A stretch of DNA of 24,474 nt from Bacteroidaceae bacterium. GTDB lineage: Bacteria > Bacteroidota > Bacteroidia > Bacteroidales > Bacteroidaceae. Below are positions 8,850 through 17,598 of this stretch, one piece after another. A model generated the notes under the pieces. That model did no database searches and had not been told where the DNA came from. It worked only from the letters and a program-made list of their open reading frames with translations. The stretch covers positions 1 through 24,474 of the forward strand of contig CAAGLA010000055.1 in assembly GCA_900770655.1 (NCBI GenBank), read 5' to 3'. Numbering within the stretch: the first letter of the stretch is position 1; each line of letters begins with the position of its first letter. The translations under genes were made by a program, and so were the position numbers.

Positions 8850-9791
8850 TTAACCTATGACTTCTATATCCTCATCGTCTATAAGTTGGTTTGGGCTTAC
8901 AGGAATAGGCGGTGGCACAACTCTTGCAGATTCCTCTCGTTGAATGGCCTCGGTCATTTTCCTATGAATCTCTTCCCTACGACGTTGGTCTTCGCGACGC
9001 CTTGCCTCTTCTTTGGCATTTTTGCGCTGTTCTTCGAACATTCTTGTCTCTTCGGCCTCTCTTTGGCGTAGCTCGGCACATCGGCGGGCTTCCTCTTGTC
9101 TTACAGCCTCTTCGCGACGTCTTAATTCGCGTTCTCTTTGCTCAAATTCTTCACGTCGAAGAGCCTCTTCGCGCCTAGCCAACTGCTCTTCACGGTATTG
9201 TAGTTCCTCTTTTCTTTTTCTTTCCTTCTGTTCGCTCTCTATCCTTGCCCGGTCTTCGAGACGGGCAACTTTCTCCTTTAATATTCTAACTTCTGTAGCT
9301 TTGCCTGTGGAAGTTGACGGTACGTTCTTGTTCTGCTTATGCTCATTACGGGCATCTTTAATTATATCGAACAAGGAATCTTCGTCATCTTCTTCATTGC
9401 CCGATGGCAGGCCTGAGGCAACGTATAACAGCAATACTTGTATTGCAATTGCATAGAACCCAATACCGACAACACTCCAGAAACTGTTGTAACTTACAAT
9501 GAATGCTATACAGAATATGGTTCCTATAAAAGCAAGTGACGATGTGAATCCTCTGTTGCAATTAACCATTTGGGTTACAATGTTTATTGCCAACATTGCC
9601 ATATATACCAAGTAGGCTGTTGCAAACCAAGCACCTTCACCGCCTTCTCCAATCAGTCCAATGCATATATCCCAAGTGCTGGCACTGAGAAAGAAATCGA
9701 CTAAGGGCAGGAATGAACTGCCTATGATTCCAATGCTCAGAACTATTGACATAAGCCCGGAAGGGCCGGGCGAATTTGTCTTTTTTGTCAT
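8850..9791 (-). CDS. Unknown protein: four TM segments plus long charged coiled coil
   Basis: I do not recognise a family. The 313 residues divide into an N-terminal membrane part with four hydrophobic segments (about 13-36, 56-77, 82-101, 105-128), a polar linker with an acidic patch (GNEEDDEDSL), and from about 165 to 295 a very charged Arg/Glu-rich coiled coil with recurrent RREE and REEQ units. The end is Pro-rich then acidic (VVPPPIP, DDEDIEVIG). It is the second gene of a two-gene minus-strand unit, starting four bases after the stop of 9796-10467. TM1 shares the pattern SIGIIGSSFLP with the partner's SIGVIVASFLP. It could be a membrane-anchored scaffold; no catalytic motif is visible. 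Confidence 0.8.
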   Translation of the reverse strand: MTKKTNSPGPSGLMSIVLSIGIIGSSFLPLVDFFLSASTWDICIGLIGEGGEGAWFATAYLVYMAMLAINIVTQMVNCNRGFTSSLAFIGTIFCIAFIVSYNSFWSVVGIGFYAIAIQVLLLYVASGLPSGNEEDDEDSLFDIIKDARNEHKQNKNVPSTSTGKATEVRILKEKVARLEDRARIESEQKERKRKEELQYREEQLARREEALRREEFEQRERELRRREEAVRQEEARRCAELRQREAEETRMFEEQRKNAKEEARRREDQRRREEIHRKMTEAIQREESARVVPPPIPVSPNQLIDDEDIEVIG

Positions 9792-9795
9792 AGTT

Positions 9796-10467
9796 TTATT
9801 TGAAACGTGTCCTTTCGTCGTCTTCCTGATAACCGTTTGTATCTTCTACCCAAACATCGGCGCTGTCTATGAGGTCATCGTCGGTTACCGTAATTTCATC
9901 GTCAGAAATTAGTTCTTCGGAATGTGACAATGGAGCTATGCGCTCATTCTTTTCGAGTGTTTCGAATTGTTCACGGAGCATTTCAACTTCTTTGTCATTC
10001 TCTCTATCGGCTTTTTTATAGTGTGGTGCAGCTACAGACGCAATTGAAACTGCTTGTGACTTGTCGAGTGAAAAGAATAGTGAAACAAACATTAAGCCTA
10101 AGCAGGCTGCAGCTATTATGAAGCCTATTGCGTAGTCGCCATCGTTAAGGTGGTGCACATTGGATATTGAAACAATTGTAATATGTGCAAGAATTACAAG
10201 TGTGGCTGTAACTACTGTTATCCACTTGTTGCCGGTAAAGACCTTAAGTATAATGTTCAAACCCATAACTGCAAGAATCAGGTAGAATAGTTTTTCTACA
10301 ACCATATAGCTGTCTACGTTTGAAAACAGCTGAGATAACTCCTGAATTGTGTATTCTTGCTTTTCTGAATTTATTATGTAGGGCAAGAACGAAGCAACGA
10401 TAACTCCAATGCTGCACAGTATAGAGATTATACTCGATACTTTAGTTAAGTTTCTGGTTATATTCAT
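9796..10467 (-). CDS. Unknown protein: four TM segments plus acidic cytoplasmic tail
   Basis: An unrecognised 223-residue protein. It has four hydrophobic segments (about 10-32, 55-77, 81-103, 112-134), a short helical stretch (EVEMLREQFETLEKNE) and an acidic C-terminus (SDDEITVTDDDLIDSAD). The layout matches the downstream gene 8850-9791: the same TM1 motif, the same number of membrane segments, then coil and a DDE-rich tail with a similar I-T/E-V element. The pair therefore looks like a diverged tandem duplication. It is first in the unit; a TAGATTTG box lies about 77 bases upstream. No signal peptidase site or known domain was seen. Function unknown. Confidence 0.8.
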   Translation of the reverse strand: MNITRNLTKVSSIISILCSIGVIVASFLPYIINSEKQEYTIQELSQLFSNVDSYMVVEKLFYLILAVMGLNIILKVFTGNKWITVVTATLVILAHITIVSISNVHHLNDGDYAIGFIIAAACLGLMFVSLFFSLDKSQAVSIASVAAPHYKKADRENDKEVEMLREQFETLEKNERIAPLSHSEELISDDEITVTDDDLIDSADVWVEDTNGYQEDDERTRFK

Positions 10468-10543
10468 AATAATAGTAGTTTGATTTTACAATACAATTTC
10501 TATGTTTACTGCTAAAGATATTAATGTTTTATCTACATTTATG

Positions 10544-10551
10544 CAAATCTA
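10544..10551 (-). promoter_or_regulatory. Putative -7 box for the minus-strand membrane-protein pair
   Basis: Reading leftward, TAGATTTG (10551 to 10544) fits TAnnTTTG; no good -33 TTTG is seen. It lies in the AT-rich 10468-10760 gap, which separates divergent units and holds no convincing gene. Confidence 0.4.
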
Positions 10552-10688
10552 TACATATTTTTTAAGTTTTAATAATTTTATACGAAGTTTTTTAATAATA
10601 TGAATGTAAAGAAAAGAGCTCTTGGAATTTATTTCCTTGAAATTTTAATTTGAAGGGAATTTAAGCAGTAGCTGTACTTTTCATAAAA

Positions 10689-10721
10689 ATTGTTATAGCT
10701 ATTGATTTTAAAATATCTTTT
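10689..10721 (+). promoter_or_regulatory. Weak putative promoter of the lplA-gcv operon
   Basis: TATCTTTT (10714-10721) differs from TAnnTTTG only at the last base, and ATTG (10689-10692) lies 21 bases upstream. A start near 10728 would fall just before the alternative GTG (10731) and favours translation from the ATG at 10761. Confidence 0.35.
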
Positions 10722-10760
10722 TATAAATTTGTGAGCAGAGTACCTGCAAGTGTTGGGCCG

Positions 10761-11732
10761 ATGAAATACGTTGCGCTTCCAAGTAAAAGGCAATACTCCC
10801 TCCCGTTCTATCTTGCAATGGAGGAGTACGTTGCGCGGGAATTACCCGCGCAGGATTACTTTTTTATGTGGCAAGTGGAACCTACAGTTATCTTTGGACG
10901 TAATCAACTTGTTGAAAGCGAGGTCGATACCCAATATTGCCGTGCCAATGGAATAGAATTCTACAGGCGCAAAAGCGGCGGAGGCTGCGTCTATGCCGAC
11001 AAAGACAATATAATGTTGTCGTACATCACTCCAAAAACCAATGTCAATTCAACATTCAACTGTTATATGCTGCTTGTAGAGAATGCCCTGCAACAGCTTG
11101 GTATAAAAGCCGGCACGTCGGGCCGCAACGATATTCTTGTCGACGGCAAGAAGGTATCGGGCAACGCCTTCTACCATCTTTATAACCGCAGTATAGTGCA
11201 CGGCACAATGCTATATTCGACGAACATAGAAGCTATGGCCCGTGCAACAACCCCCTCGGAAGCGAAACTCAAAAGCAAAGGAGTCGATTCTGTTCGCCAG
11301 TGCGTTACTACACTCAACAAGTATATTTCGCTCTCAATTGAAGAATTGAAACAGTATTTGCGTTCTTCCCTTTGCGATGAAGAGATTCTTTTGGGCGAAA
11401 AGGATATTGCTGCCATTCACGAAATTGAAAAGGAGTACTACAGCCCTGAATTCATATACGGAAAAAACCCGGCAGGAGAGTTCTATAAAAAAGAACGCAT
11501 AGAGGGTGTCGGCGAATTGTCTGTTGCAATGGAGGTGAAGGAGGGCGTTATGCGCAAAGTGAATATATCGGGCGATTTTTTCATTGTTGGAGAACTCGGC
11601 CTTTTTCTGGAAAGACTAAGTGGGGTAGCTTTCGAGCGTAGTGCCGTAATGGAGGTGCTGCAGAATACGGACCCTTCAACTGTTATAAGGAATTTAAAGA
11701 AAGAACAACTTATAAACTTATTATTTAACTGA
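10761..11732 (+). CDS. lplA: Lipoate-protein ligase
   Basis: Activates lipoate with ATP and transfers it to a lysine of lipoyl domains. From the ATG at 10761 the protein has 323 residues and begins MKYVALPSKRQ; a GTG at 10731 would add ten residues with no family character. Motifs: RRKSGGGCVYAD (69-80) and GRNDILVDGKKVSGNAF, with K131 at the position of the catalytic lysine of E. coli LplA, then HGTMLYSTN. The C-terminal part matches the small accessory domain. The stop is three bases before gcvT, so it heads a glycine-cleavage operon; its obvious client is K64 of the H protein encoded two genes on. An octanoyltransferase role cannot be excluded. Confidence 0.92.
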   Translation: MKYVALPSKRQYSLPFYLAMEEYVARELPAQDYFFMWQVEPTVIFGRNQLVESEVDTQYCRANGIEFYRRKSGGGCVYADKDNIMLSYITPKTNVNSTFNCYMLLVENALQQLGIKAGTSGRNDILVDGKKVSGNAFYHLYNRSIVHGTMLYSTNIEAMARATTPSEAKLKSKGVDSVRQCVTTLNKYISLSIEELKQYLRSSLCDEEILLGEKDIAAIHEIEKEYYSPEFIYGKNPAGEFYKKERIEGVGELSVAMEVKEGVMRKVNISGDFFIVGELGLFLERLSGVAFERSAVMEVLQNTDPSTVIRNLKKEQLINLLFN

Positions 11733-11735
11733 CCT

Positions 11736-12824
11736 ATGGAAAACAAAAGAACCTGTCTTTATGACAAACACGTTGCTTTGGGCGCGCTTATAAGCCCATT
11801 TGGCGGTTTCGATATGCCCATACAGTATACCAATATTGTTGACGAGCACAATGCAGTGCGCAATGCCTGCGGTATCTTTGACGTATCGCATATGGGCGAA
11901 GTGCTCGTTACCGGCCCCGATAGCGAGCGCTTTGTAAACTATATATTCACAAACGATATTGCCGGTGCACCCGACGGCAAGATATTCTATGGAATGATGT
12001 GTCACCCCACAGGCGGTGTAGTGGATGACCTTCTGGTCTACAAAATGGAGCCCCAACGCTATTTCCTTGTAATCAACGCGTCTAATATAGACAAAGATGT
12101 AGCTTGGATTATGGAAAATGCCAAAGAGTTCGATGTTGTAGTGGAGAACCAGAGCGAAAAGTATGGCGAAGTGGCTGTGCAAGGCCCGGCCACAGAGGAG
12201 ATAGTAGAGCGCCTGCTTGGAATACATTGCAGCGACCTCTTGTTCTACACTTGTAAAGAGGTAGAACGCGATGGCGAGACAATAATAGTAAGCCGTACAG
12301 GCTACACCGGCGAAGATGGCTTTGAAATATATGGCTCGCACGAATTCACCCGCAAGGTGTGGGATATTCTTGTAGATAGCGGCGAGGTTAAGCCTTGCGG
12401 TCTTGGTTGCCGCGATACATTGCGTTTCGAGGTTGGTCTTCCGCTGTACGGCGACGAGCTGACCGATGAAATAACCCCGCTGGAAGCCGGGTTGGGTATG
12501 TTCGCAAAGCTCGACAAGAATTTTATTGGCCGCGATGCGCTTGCCGCACAAAAAGCCGAAGGCCTCAAGCGCAAGATTGTAGGTATTGAACTGAAAGACA
12601 AGGCTATTCCACGCCACGGATACGAAGTGGAGGCCGACGGCAAGGTGGTAGGTGTCGTTACAACAGGTTACAACTCAATTTCAACAGGCAAGAGCGTTTG
12701 TATGGCTATGGTGGATATCGAGTATTCAAAACTCGACACCGAAGTTGCGGTACGTATACGCAAAAAGGTGTTCCCGGGTGTTGTAACAAAGAAACGTTTC
12801 TACGACAAGAACTATAAGAAATAG
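11736..12824 (+). CDS. gcvT: Glycine cleavage system T protein (aminomethyltransferase)
   Basis: Takes the aminomethyl group from the lipoyl arm of the H protein to tetrahydrofolate, giving 5,10-methylene-THF and ammonia. The 362 residues are standard. Family features: FGGFDMPIQY (22-31), FDVSHMGEV, GGVVDDLLVY with the folate-associated Asp (D97/D98), NASNIDKD (114-121), and the C-terminal barrel with RRKV-like VTTGYNSIS and PGVVTKKRF. It begins three bases after lplA and sits 52 bases before gcvH, within one operon. Confidence 0.96.
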   Translation: MENKRTCLYDKHVALGALISPFGGFDMPIQYTNIVDEHNAVRNACGIFDVSHMGEVLVTGPDSERFVNYIFTNDIAGAPDGKIFYGMMCHPTGGVVDDLLVYKMEPQRYFLVINASNIDKDVAWIMENAKEFDVVVENQSEKYGEVAVQGPATEEIVERLLGIHCSDLLFYTCKEVERDGETIIVSRTGYTGEDGFEIYGSHEFTRKVWDILVDSGEVKPCGLGCRDTLRFEVGLPLYGDELTDEITPLEAGLGMFAKLDKNFIGRDALAAQKAEGLKRKIVGIELKDKAIPRHGYEVEADGKVVGVVTTGYNSISTGKSVCMAMVDIEYSKLDTEVAVRIRKKVFPGVVTKKRFYDKNYKK

Positions 12825-12876
12825 CAGAATATATAAAGGAACCAATAACTATAACTAACCAAAAAAACAAATTATT

Positions 12877-13257
12877 ATGAGCACAATTATTGAAGGACTT
12901 TTCTATGCAGAGTCACACGAGTATGTAAAGGTAGAAGGTGAATATGGCTACGTAGGTATTACAGATTACGCACAGCACGAACTCGGCAACGTGGTATATG
13001 TAGATATGCCCGATGTTGACGACGAAGTTACAGCCGGCGAAGATTTCGGCGCAGTAGAGAGCGTGAAGGCTGCCAGCGACCTTATCTCTCCTGTGAGCGG
13101 CACTGTGGTTGAGGTGAACGAGGCTCTTGCCGATAGCCCCGAACTTGTAAACAGTGACCCTTATGCAAACTGGATTATAAAGGTTCAGCTTTCCGATGCT
13201 TCAGAGGTTGAGAACCTTATGGACGCTGCTGCCTACAAAGCTATGATAGGCGAATAA
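12877..13257 (+). CDS. gcvH: Glycine cleavage system H protein (lipoyl carrier)
   Basis: A 126-residue shuttle whose lipoyl-lysine arm visits the P, T and L proteins. The attachment lysine is K64 in ESVKAASD, in the usual hairpin between VGITDYAQHELGNVVYVD and SPVSGTV. Length and motif order are canonical. The gene lies between gcvT and gcvPA (31 bases before the preferred gcvPA ATG), and the upstream ligase gene is a logical supplier of the modification. Confidence 0.97.
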   Translation: MSTIIEGLFYAESHEYVKVEGEYGYVGITDYAQHELGNVVYVDMPDVDDEVTAGEDFGAVESVKAASDLISPVSGTVVEVNEALADSPELVNSDPYANWIIKVQLSDASEVENLMDAAAYKAMIGE

Positions 13258-13288
13258 ATTTGTGGTATTCTATTCATACGGGATTAAT

Positions 13289-14605
13289 ATGAAATATTTT
13301 CCTCATACCCAACAGGATATTCAGCAGATGTTGGCCGTTGCCGGTGTAAAGTCGCTCGACGAACTCTTTGGCGAAATACCCCAACAACTGTTGTTTAACC
13401 GCGAGTTCAACCTCCCCTCTGCTATGTCGGAGAGCGAGATAAGGAACTACTTTGATACACTTGGCAAGCGTAATGCAGAACTTGTCTGCTTTGCCGGTGC
13501 CGGTGTCGAGGACCACTATTCGCCGTCGGTAATAGCACCGCTTATATCGCGTGGCGAGTTCCTGACAGCATACACTCCATACCAACCCGAAATATCTCAG
13601 GGCACATTACAATATATCTTCGAGTACCAGTCTATGATATGCGAACTAACCGGTATGGACGTTACCAATGCCTCTATGTACGATGGCACAACAGCAACTG
13701 CCGAAGCTATGATGATGTGTGTTGCCATTGCCAAGAAACGCAAAAGAGTGCTTGTGTCGGCGACCGTAGACCCTAAGGTAAAGCGTGTAGTAGAGACATA
13801 CGCAAAATATCAGGGCGTAACAGTTGATACCATTGCCGAAAAGGATGGTGTAACAGACCTCGATGACCTTGCAGCAAAACTTGCAGCCGACGATGTTGCC
13901 GGTGTAATTCTTGCACAGCCCAACTTCTACGGAATTATAGAGGACTACACCGGTGTTGCCGATGTATGTCACTCAAAAAAGGCACAGCTTGTTATGAATG
14001 CAAAGCTATCTGCATTGGCTCTGTTGAAGACCCCGGCAGAGTGGGGTGCCGATATTGCCTGCGGCGATGCCCAGTCGCTTGGTATCCCAATGAGCTACGG
14101 CGGCCCATACGTAGGCTACTTGGCCTGCACCAATGCCAACGTGCGCAAACTGCCCGGCCGCATTGTGGGTGCAACAACCGACGTCGACGGCAAGAGGGCT
14201 TTTGTCCTGACACTTCAGGCGCGCGAGCAGCATATACGCCGCGAAAAAGCTAACAGCAACATCTGTTCCAACCAGTCCCTAATGGCGCTCTATGTGACAA
14301 TATATATGTCGGTTATGGGCAATAAGGGATTGAAGGATGCCGGTAGCCTTTCGTACAGCGGTGCGCACTACCTTGCCCAAAGACTTGTTGAAACAGGCAA
14401 GTTTACAATGCCCTTCGACAAACCGTTCTTTAACGAGTTTGTTGTGGAGAGCACGGCTTCTGCTGCAGAAATTCAGGAGACTCTTCTTGCGGCGGGTATT
14501 CTTGGCGGTGTACGCATTGCCGACAACAGAATCCTTTTCTGTGTAACGGAGCAACGTACAAAAGAGGAGATAGAGAGGCTTGTTGAAATTGTCGCTAACA
14601 TTTAA
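13289..14605 (+). CDS. gcvPA: Glycine dehydrogenase (decarboxylating) subunit 1
   Basis: The non-PLP subunit of the split P protein, which with subunit 2 decarboxylates glycine and loads the aminomethyl group onto H. The ATG at 13289 gives 438 residues starting MKYFPHTQQDIQQML, the normal family opening (PHT..DI..ML); a GTG at 13262 would add nine residues immediately after gcvH. Visible motifs include YTPYQPEISQGTLQ, MYDGTTATAEA, GDAQSLGIPMSYGGPYVG and RREKANSNICSNQSLMA. It ends 17 bases before gcvPB, where a GGAGG sequence gives an unusually good ribosome site for this phylum. Confidence 0.95.
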   Translation: MKYFPHTQQDIQQMLAVAGVKSLDELFGEIPQQLLFNREFNLPSAMSESEIRNYFDTLGKRNAELVCFAGAGVEDHYSPSVIAPLISRGEFLTAYTPYQPEISQGTLQYIFEYQSMICELTGMDVTNASMYDGTTATAEAMMMCVAIAKKRKRVLVSATVDPKVKRVVETYAKYQGVTVDTIAEKDGVTDLDDLAAKLAADDVAGVILAQPNFYGIIEDYTGVADVCHSKKAQLVMNAKLSALALLKTPAEWGADIACGDAQSLGIPMSYGGPYVGYLACTNANVRKLPGRIVGATTDVDGKRAFVLTLQAREQHIRREKANSNICSNQSLMALYVTIYMSVMGNKGLKDAGSLSYSGAHYLAQRLVETGKFTMPFDKPFFNEFVVESTASAAEIQETLLAAGILGGVRIADNRILFCVTEQRTKEEIERLVEIVANI

Positions 14606-14622
14606 TTTCGGGAGGAAAGACT

Positions 14623-16092
14623 ATGATTCGCAATTATGATAAATTGATATTTGAACTCTCAAAAGAGGGTAGAACCGGATATTCCCTTCCAAAGAATGTA
14701 TATGGCGACGGATATTGCCCCTGCGCATTGCCCGCAGCCCTAAAGAGAGAGACGGCTCCTTTGCTGCCCGAAGTAACTGAGTTCGATGTGGTGCGCCACT
14801 TTACAAACCTGTCGAACAAGAACTTTGGCGTAGACACAGGTTTCTATCCTCTGGGCAGCTGTACAATGAAGTACAACCCTCGCATAAATGAAGAGATTAG
14901 TGCATTGCCGTCGTTTGCTCGCCTTCACCCATCGGCTCCTGTCGAAGCTGCTCAGGGCGCATTGGAGGTCTATTACAATCTTGCGGCTTCTCTTGCCGAA
15001 CTTAGCGGGCTTTCGGCATTTACCCTTAATCCCTATGCCGGTGCTCACGGAGAGTTGACAGGCCTTATGATTATGCGTTCCTACCACCTGCAGCGTGGCG
15101 ATACCAAGCGTACAAAAGTCATTGTTCCCGACAGTGCCCACGGTACAAACCCTGCAAGTGCAGCTGTGTGCGGTCTCGAAATTGTAGAGGTAAAGTCAAC
15201 ACCCAAAGGCACTGTCGATGTAGAAGACCTTAAACCGCTTCTCGACGATACCATTGCCGGTATAATGATGACCAACCCCAACACACTCGGTATCTTTGAA
15301 ACCGAAATTCCGGAAATAGCACGTCTTGTACACGACTGCGGCGGTCTGCTCTATTACGATGGTGCAAACCTCAATGCAGTTCTTGGCAAATGCCGTCCCG
15401 GTGATATGGGCTTCGATATAATGCATATAAACCTTCACAAGACCTTCTCGACACCTCACGGTGGCGGTGGCCCCGGCGACGGCCCTGTAGGAGTACGCGC
15501 AGGTCTCGAAGCTTTGTTGCCCAACCCGCAGGTCAAGAAAGACAGCAATGGCAAGTTCTACATAGACACCGATGAAAAATCGGCAGGCTATGTTTCAAAC
15601 TTCCTCGGCAATTTCGGAGTGCTCCTGCGTGCATATACCTATATTCTTACCCTCGGCCGCGAGAACGTGAAGATGGTAGGCCCGCTTGCAGTGCTCAATG
15701 CTAACTATGTAAAGGAGTCGCTGAAGAACGAATACTATTTGCCGATTGAGGGTATTTGCAAGCACGAATTTGTCTTCGACGGTCTTGCAGACAAGTCGAC
15801 CGGAGTTACAACGCTCGACATTGCAAAGCGTCTTCTCGACTATGGCTACCACGCACCTACAATCTACTTCCCGTTGCTCTTTCACCAGAGCATAATGATA
15901 GAACCCACCGAGACCGAAAGCAAAGAGACACTCGACGAGTTCATTGCGGTTATGAAGAAGGTTGCCGAAGAGGCCGTTTCGAACCCCGACATTGTGAAGA
16001 GCGCTCCGCACAGTACCCCAGTGCGCCGCTTGGACGAGACAACTGCTGCACGTTTCCCCAAAACCACATACAGGCAGTTGAAGGGGGAATAA
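14623..16092 (+). CDS. gcvPB: Glycine dehydrogenase (decarboxylating) subunit 2
   Basis: The PLP-bearing subunit of the P protein, 489 residues. The Schiff-base lysine is K273 in HINLHKTFSTPHGGGGPG; upstream are FYPLGSCTMKYNP, PDSAHGTNPASA and YYDGANLNA, all typical. One small oddity is GPGDGP where related proteins I recall have a small or hydrophobic residue in place of Asp. Last gene of the lplA-gcvT-gcvH-gcvPA-gcvPB operon. The L protein is not encoded here and is normally shared with the 2-oxoacid dehydrogenases. A strong terminator follows 39 bases downstream. Confidence 0.96.
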   Translation: MIRNYDKLIFELSKEGRTGYSLPKNVYGDGYCPCALPAALKRETAPLLPEVTEFDVVRHFTNLSNKNFGVDTGFYPLGSCTMKYNPRINEEISALPSFARLHPSAPVEAAQGALEVYYNLAASLAELSGLSAFTLNPYAGAHGELTGLMIMRSYHLQRGDTKRTKVIVPDSAHGTNPASAAVCGLEIVEVKSTPKGTVDVEDLKPLLDDTIAGIMMTNPNTLGIFETEIPEIARLVHDCGGLLYYDGANLNAVLGKCRPGDMGFDIMHINLHKTFSTPHGGGGPGDGPVGVRAGLEALLPNPQVKKDSNGKFYIDTDEKSAGYVSNFLGNFGVLLRAYTYILTLGRENVKMVGPLAVLNANYVKESLKNEYYLPIEGICKHEFVFDGLADKSTGVTTLDIAKRLLDYGYHAPTIYFPLLFHQSIMIEPTETESKETLDEFIAVMKKVAEEAVSNPDIVKSAPHSTPVRRLDETTAARFPKTTYRQLKGE

Positions 16093-16131
16093 AAGGTTTT
16101 GCTTAGCCCAAACGGCTGCGTATAATATTAA

Positions 16132-16174
16132 CAAATGCTTGGCGACCGTAAGGTTGCCAAGCATTTGCTTTATT
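16132..16174 (+). terminator. Terminator of the gcv operon
   Basis: CAAATGCTTGGCGACC (16132-16147) pairs with GGTTGCCAAGCATTTG (16152-16167) through 16 pairs including one G-U, with loop GTAA, followed by CTTTATTTT. It lies between convergent genes and may also serve the minus strand. Confidence 0.85.
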
Positions 16175-16208
16175 TTGTCTGATTTTTAATTGTGGTTTGA
16201 AATAATTA

Positions 16209-17594
16209 TTACAGCAGTTTCTTTACAAGCCCGAACATTTTGTATGGCATATAGCGGAACGGCAGGTCGAGCAGGGTAGTTGTTGTAACTACCGAACGTT
16301 GGTGCGAGAATGCATCGAAACTCAGCTTGCCGTGGTAGTGTCCCATACCGGAATTGCCCACACCGCCGAATGGGATATTCTCGTTGGCTATGTGCATAAT
16401 TGTATCGTTTATGCAGGAACCGCCGGCCGATGTGCGCCTGATGACCTCTTTCCCATTCTTCACCTTGCCGAAGTAGTAGAGTGCAAGCGGTTTTTCGCGT
16501 TCGAGAACGAATTCAATGGCTTCTTCTCTGCTGTCGAACGGTATCATAGGAAGAACCGGCCCGAATATCTCTTCCTGCATAACCGGTGCATCGAGCGGGA
16601 TATTGGCAAGCAGGGTGGGGGCAATGTAGCGTTCGCCGGCATCGCTCTCGCCACCAATAACAATCTTACCGTTGCTCAGGTAGCCTTTGACACGCTCGAA
16701 AGCCTTGTCGTTTACAAGGCGCACGAAGTGACGGCTTGCCTTAATGTCGTTGCCGTGAAGGCTTGCAAGAGCCTTGCGGTAGGCTGCAACGAATTTTTCT
16801 TGCAGGCTGCGGTGTATAAGCAGATAGTCGGGGGCAATGCAGGTTTGCCCGGCATTGAGTGTCTTTCCCCAAGCTATGCGTTTGGCCGCAATCTCTATAT
16901 TGGCTTCGGCATCTACAATGCAGGGACTTTTGCCGCCGAGCTCAAGAACGACAGGAGTGAGGTTCTTGGCTGCAGCATTCATAACCTTGCGCCCAAGCTC
17001 CGGGCTGCCGGTGAAGAAAATGATGTCGAAACGCTCGTCGAGCAGTGCGCAGTTCACATCGCGGTTGCCCTGCACAACAGCTATATATCTCTTCTCGAAC
17101 GTTGCGGTAATCATCTCCTCTATTGTGCGTGATACATTCGGCACGTAGGGCGATGGCTTCAGTATTGCCGTGCAACCAGCCGAAATCGCTCCAACAAGCG
17201 GGTTGAGCAACAACTGAACAGGGTAGTTCCACGGCGATATTATGAGTGCACTACCAAGAGGCTCGCTTACAATGCGGCTTCGCGAGGGCATCATCTTTAG
17301 CGGGGTACAGGCGTTGTGGCTTTTCATCCAACTGCGCAGGTGCGAGATATGGTTCTTTATCTCTCCTGCAACAATGTTCGTTTCTGTCATTATAGCCTCC
17401 TCGGCCGACTTGTGAAGGTCTTTCCACAGAGCATCGCACAGCGGTTTTTCCCACTCTTTAAGTGCGTGTTGCAGCTTCCGGAGCTGCTCCTTGCGGAACT
17501 TGCGGCTGAGTGTGGCGTTGCTTGCGAAGAACTCCCGTTGCTCTTTTACAATGTTTTTTATATCCTCTGTGGTCGTATTGTTCATTGCACTCAT
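16209..17594 (-). CDS. NAD(P)-dependent aldehyde dehydrogenase, ALDH3-like
   Basis: Oxidises aldehydes to carboxylates. From the ATG at 17594 it has 461 residues. Motifs: SPWNYPVQL, FFTGSPELGRKVM, the general-base region LELGGKSPCIV, the nucleophile Cys at about residue 252 in NAGQTCIAPDY, EEIFGPVLP, and near the end GNSGMGHYHGKLSFDAFSHQRSV, characteristic of class 3 (fatty or aromatic aldehyde) enzymes. An upstream ATG at 17657 would overlap the preceding dehydrogenase by 59 bases; starting at 17594 leaves a neat four-base gap and is preferred. The C-terminus LPFRYMPYKMFGLVKKL is hydrophobic/basic, possibly a membrane-contacting tail. Encoded with the SDR at 17599-18411, suggesting sequential alcohol-aldehyde-acid oxidation of a lipophilic substrate. 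Confidence 0.9.
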   Translation of the reverse strand: MSAMNNTTTEDIKNIVKEQREFFASNATLSRKFRKEQLRKLQHALKEWEKPLCDALWKDLHKSAEEAIMTETNIVAGEIKNHISHLRSWMKSHNACTPLKMMPSRSRIVSEPLGSALIISPWNYPVQLLLNPLVGAISAGCTAILKPSPYVPNVSRTIEEMITATFEKRYIAVVQGNRDVNCALLDERFDIIFFTGSPELGRKVMNAAAKNLTPVVLELGGKSPCIVDAEANIEIAAKRIAWGKTLNAGQTCIAPDYLLIHRSLQEKFVAAYRKALASLHGNDIKASRHFVRLVNDKAFERVKGYLSNGKIVIGGESDAGERYIAPTLLANIPLDAPVMQEEIFGPVLPMIPFDSREEAIEFVLEREKPLALYYFGKVKNGKEVIRRTSAGGSCINDTIMHIANENIPFGGVGNSGMGHYHGKLSFDAFSHQRSVVTTTTLLDLPFRYMPYKMFGLVKKLL

Positions 17595-17598
17595 CTTT

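Noticed and set aside
9013..9456. Plus-strand open frame rich in Ser and Arg
   Set aside because: It is the mirror of the repetitive Arg/Glu coiled coil on the minus strand; low-complexity composition follows from that.
11721..12617. About 300-codon open frame antisense to gcvT
   Set aside because: gcvT is intact on the plus strand; the antisense translation has no family features or promoter.
13262..13288. GTG start adding nine residues to gcvPA
   Set aside because: The ATG at 13289 gives the family N-terminus; the extra residues (MVFYSYGIN) match nothing known.
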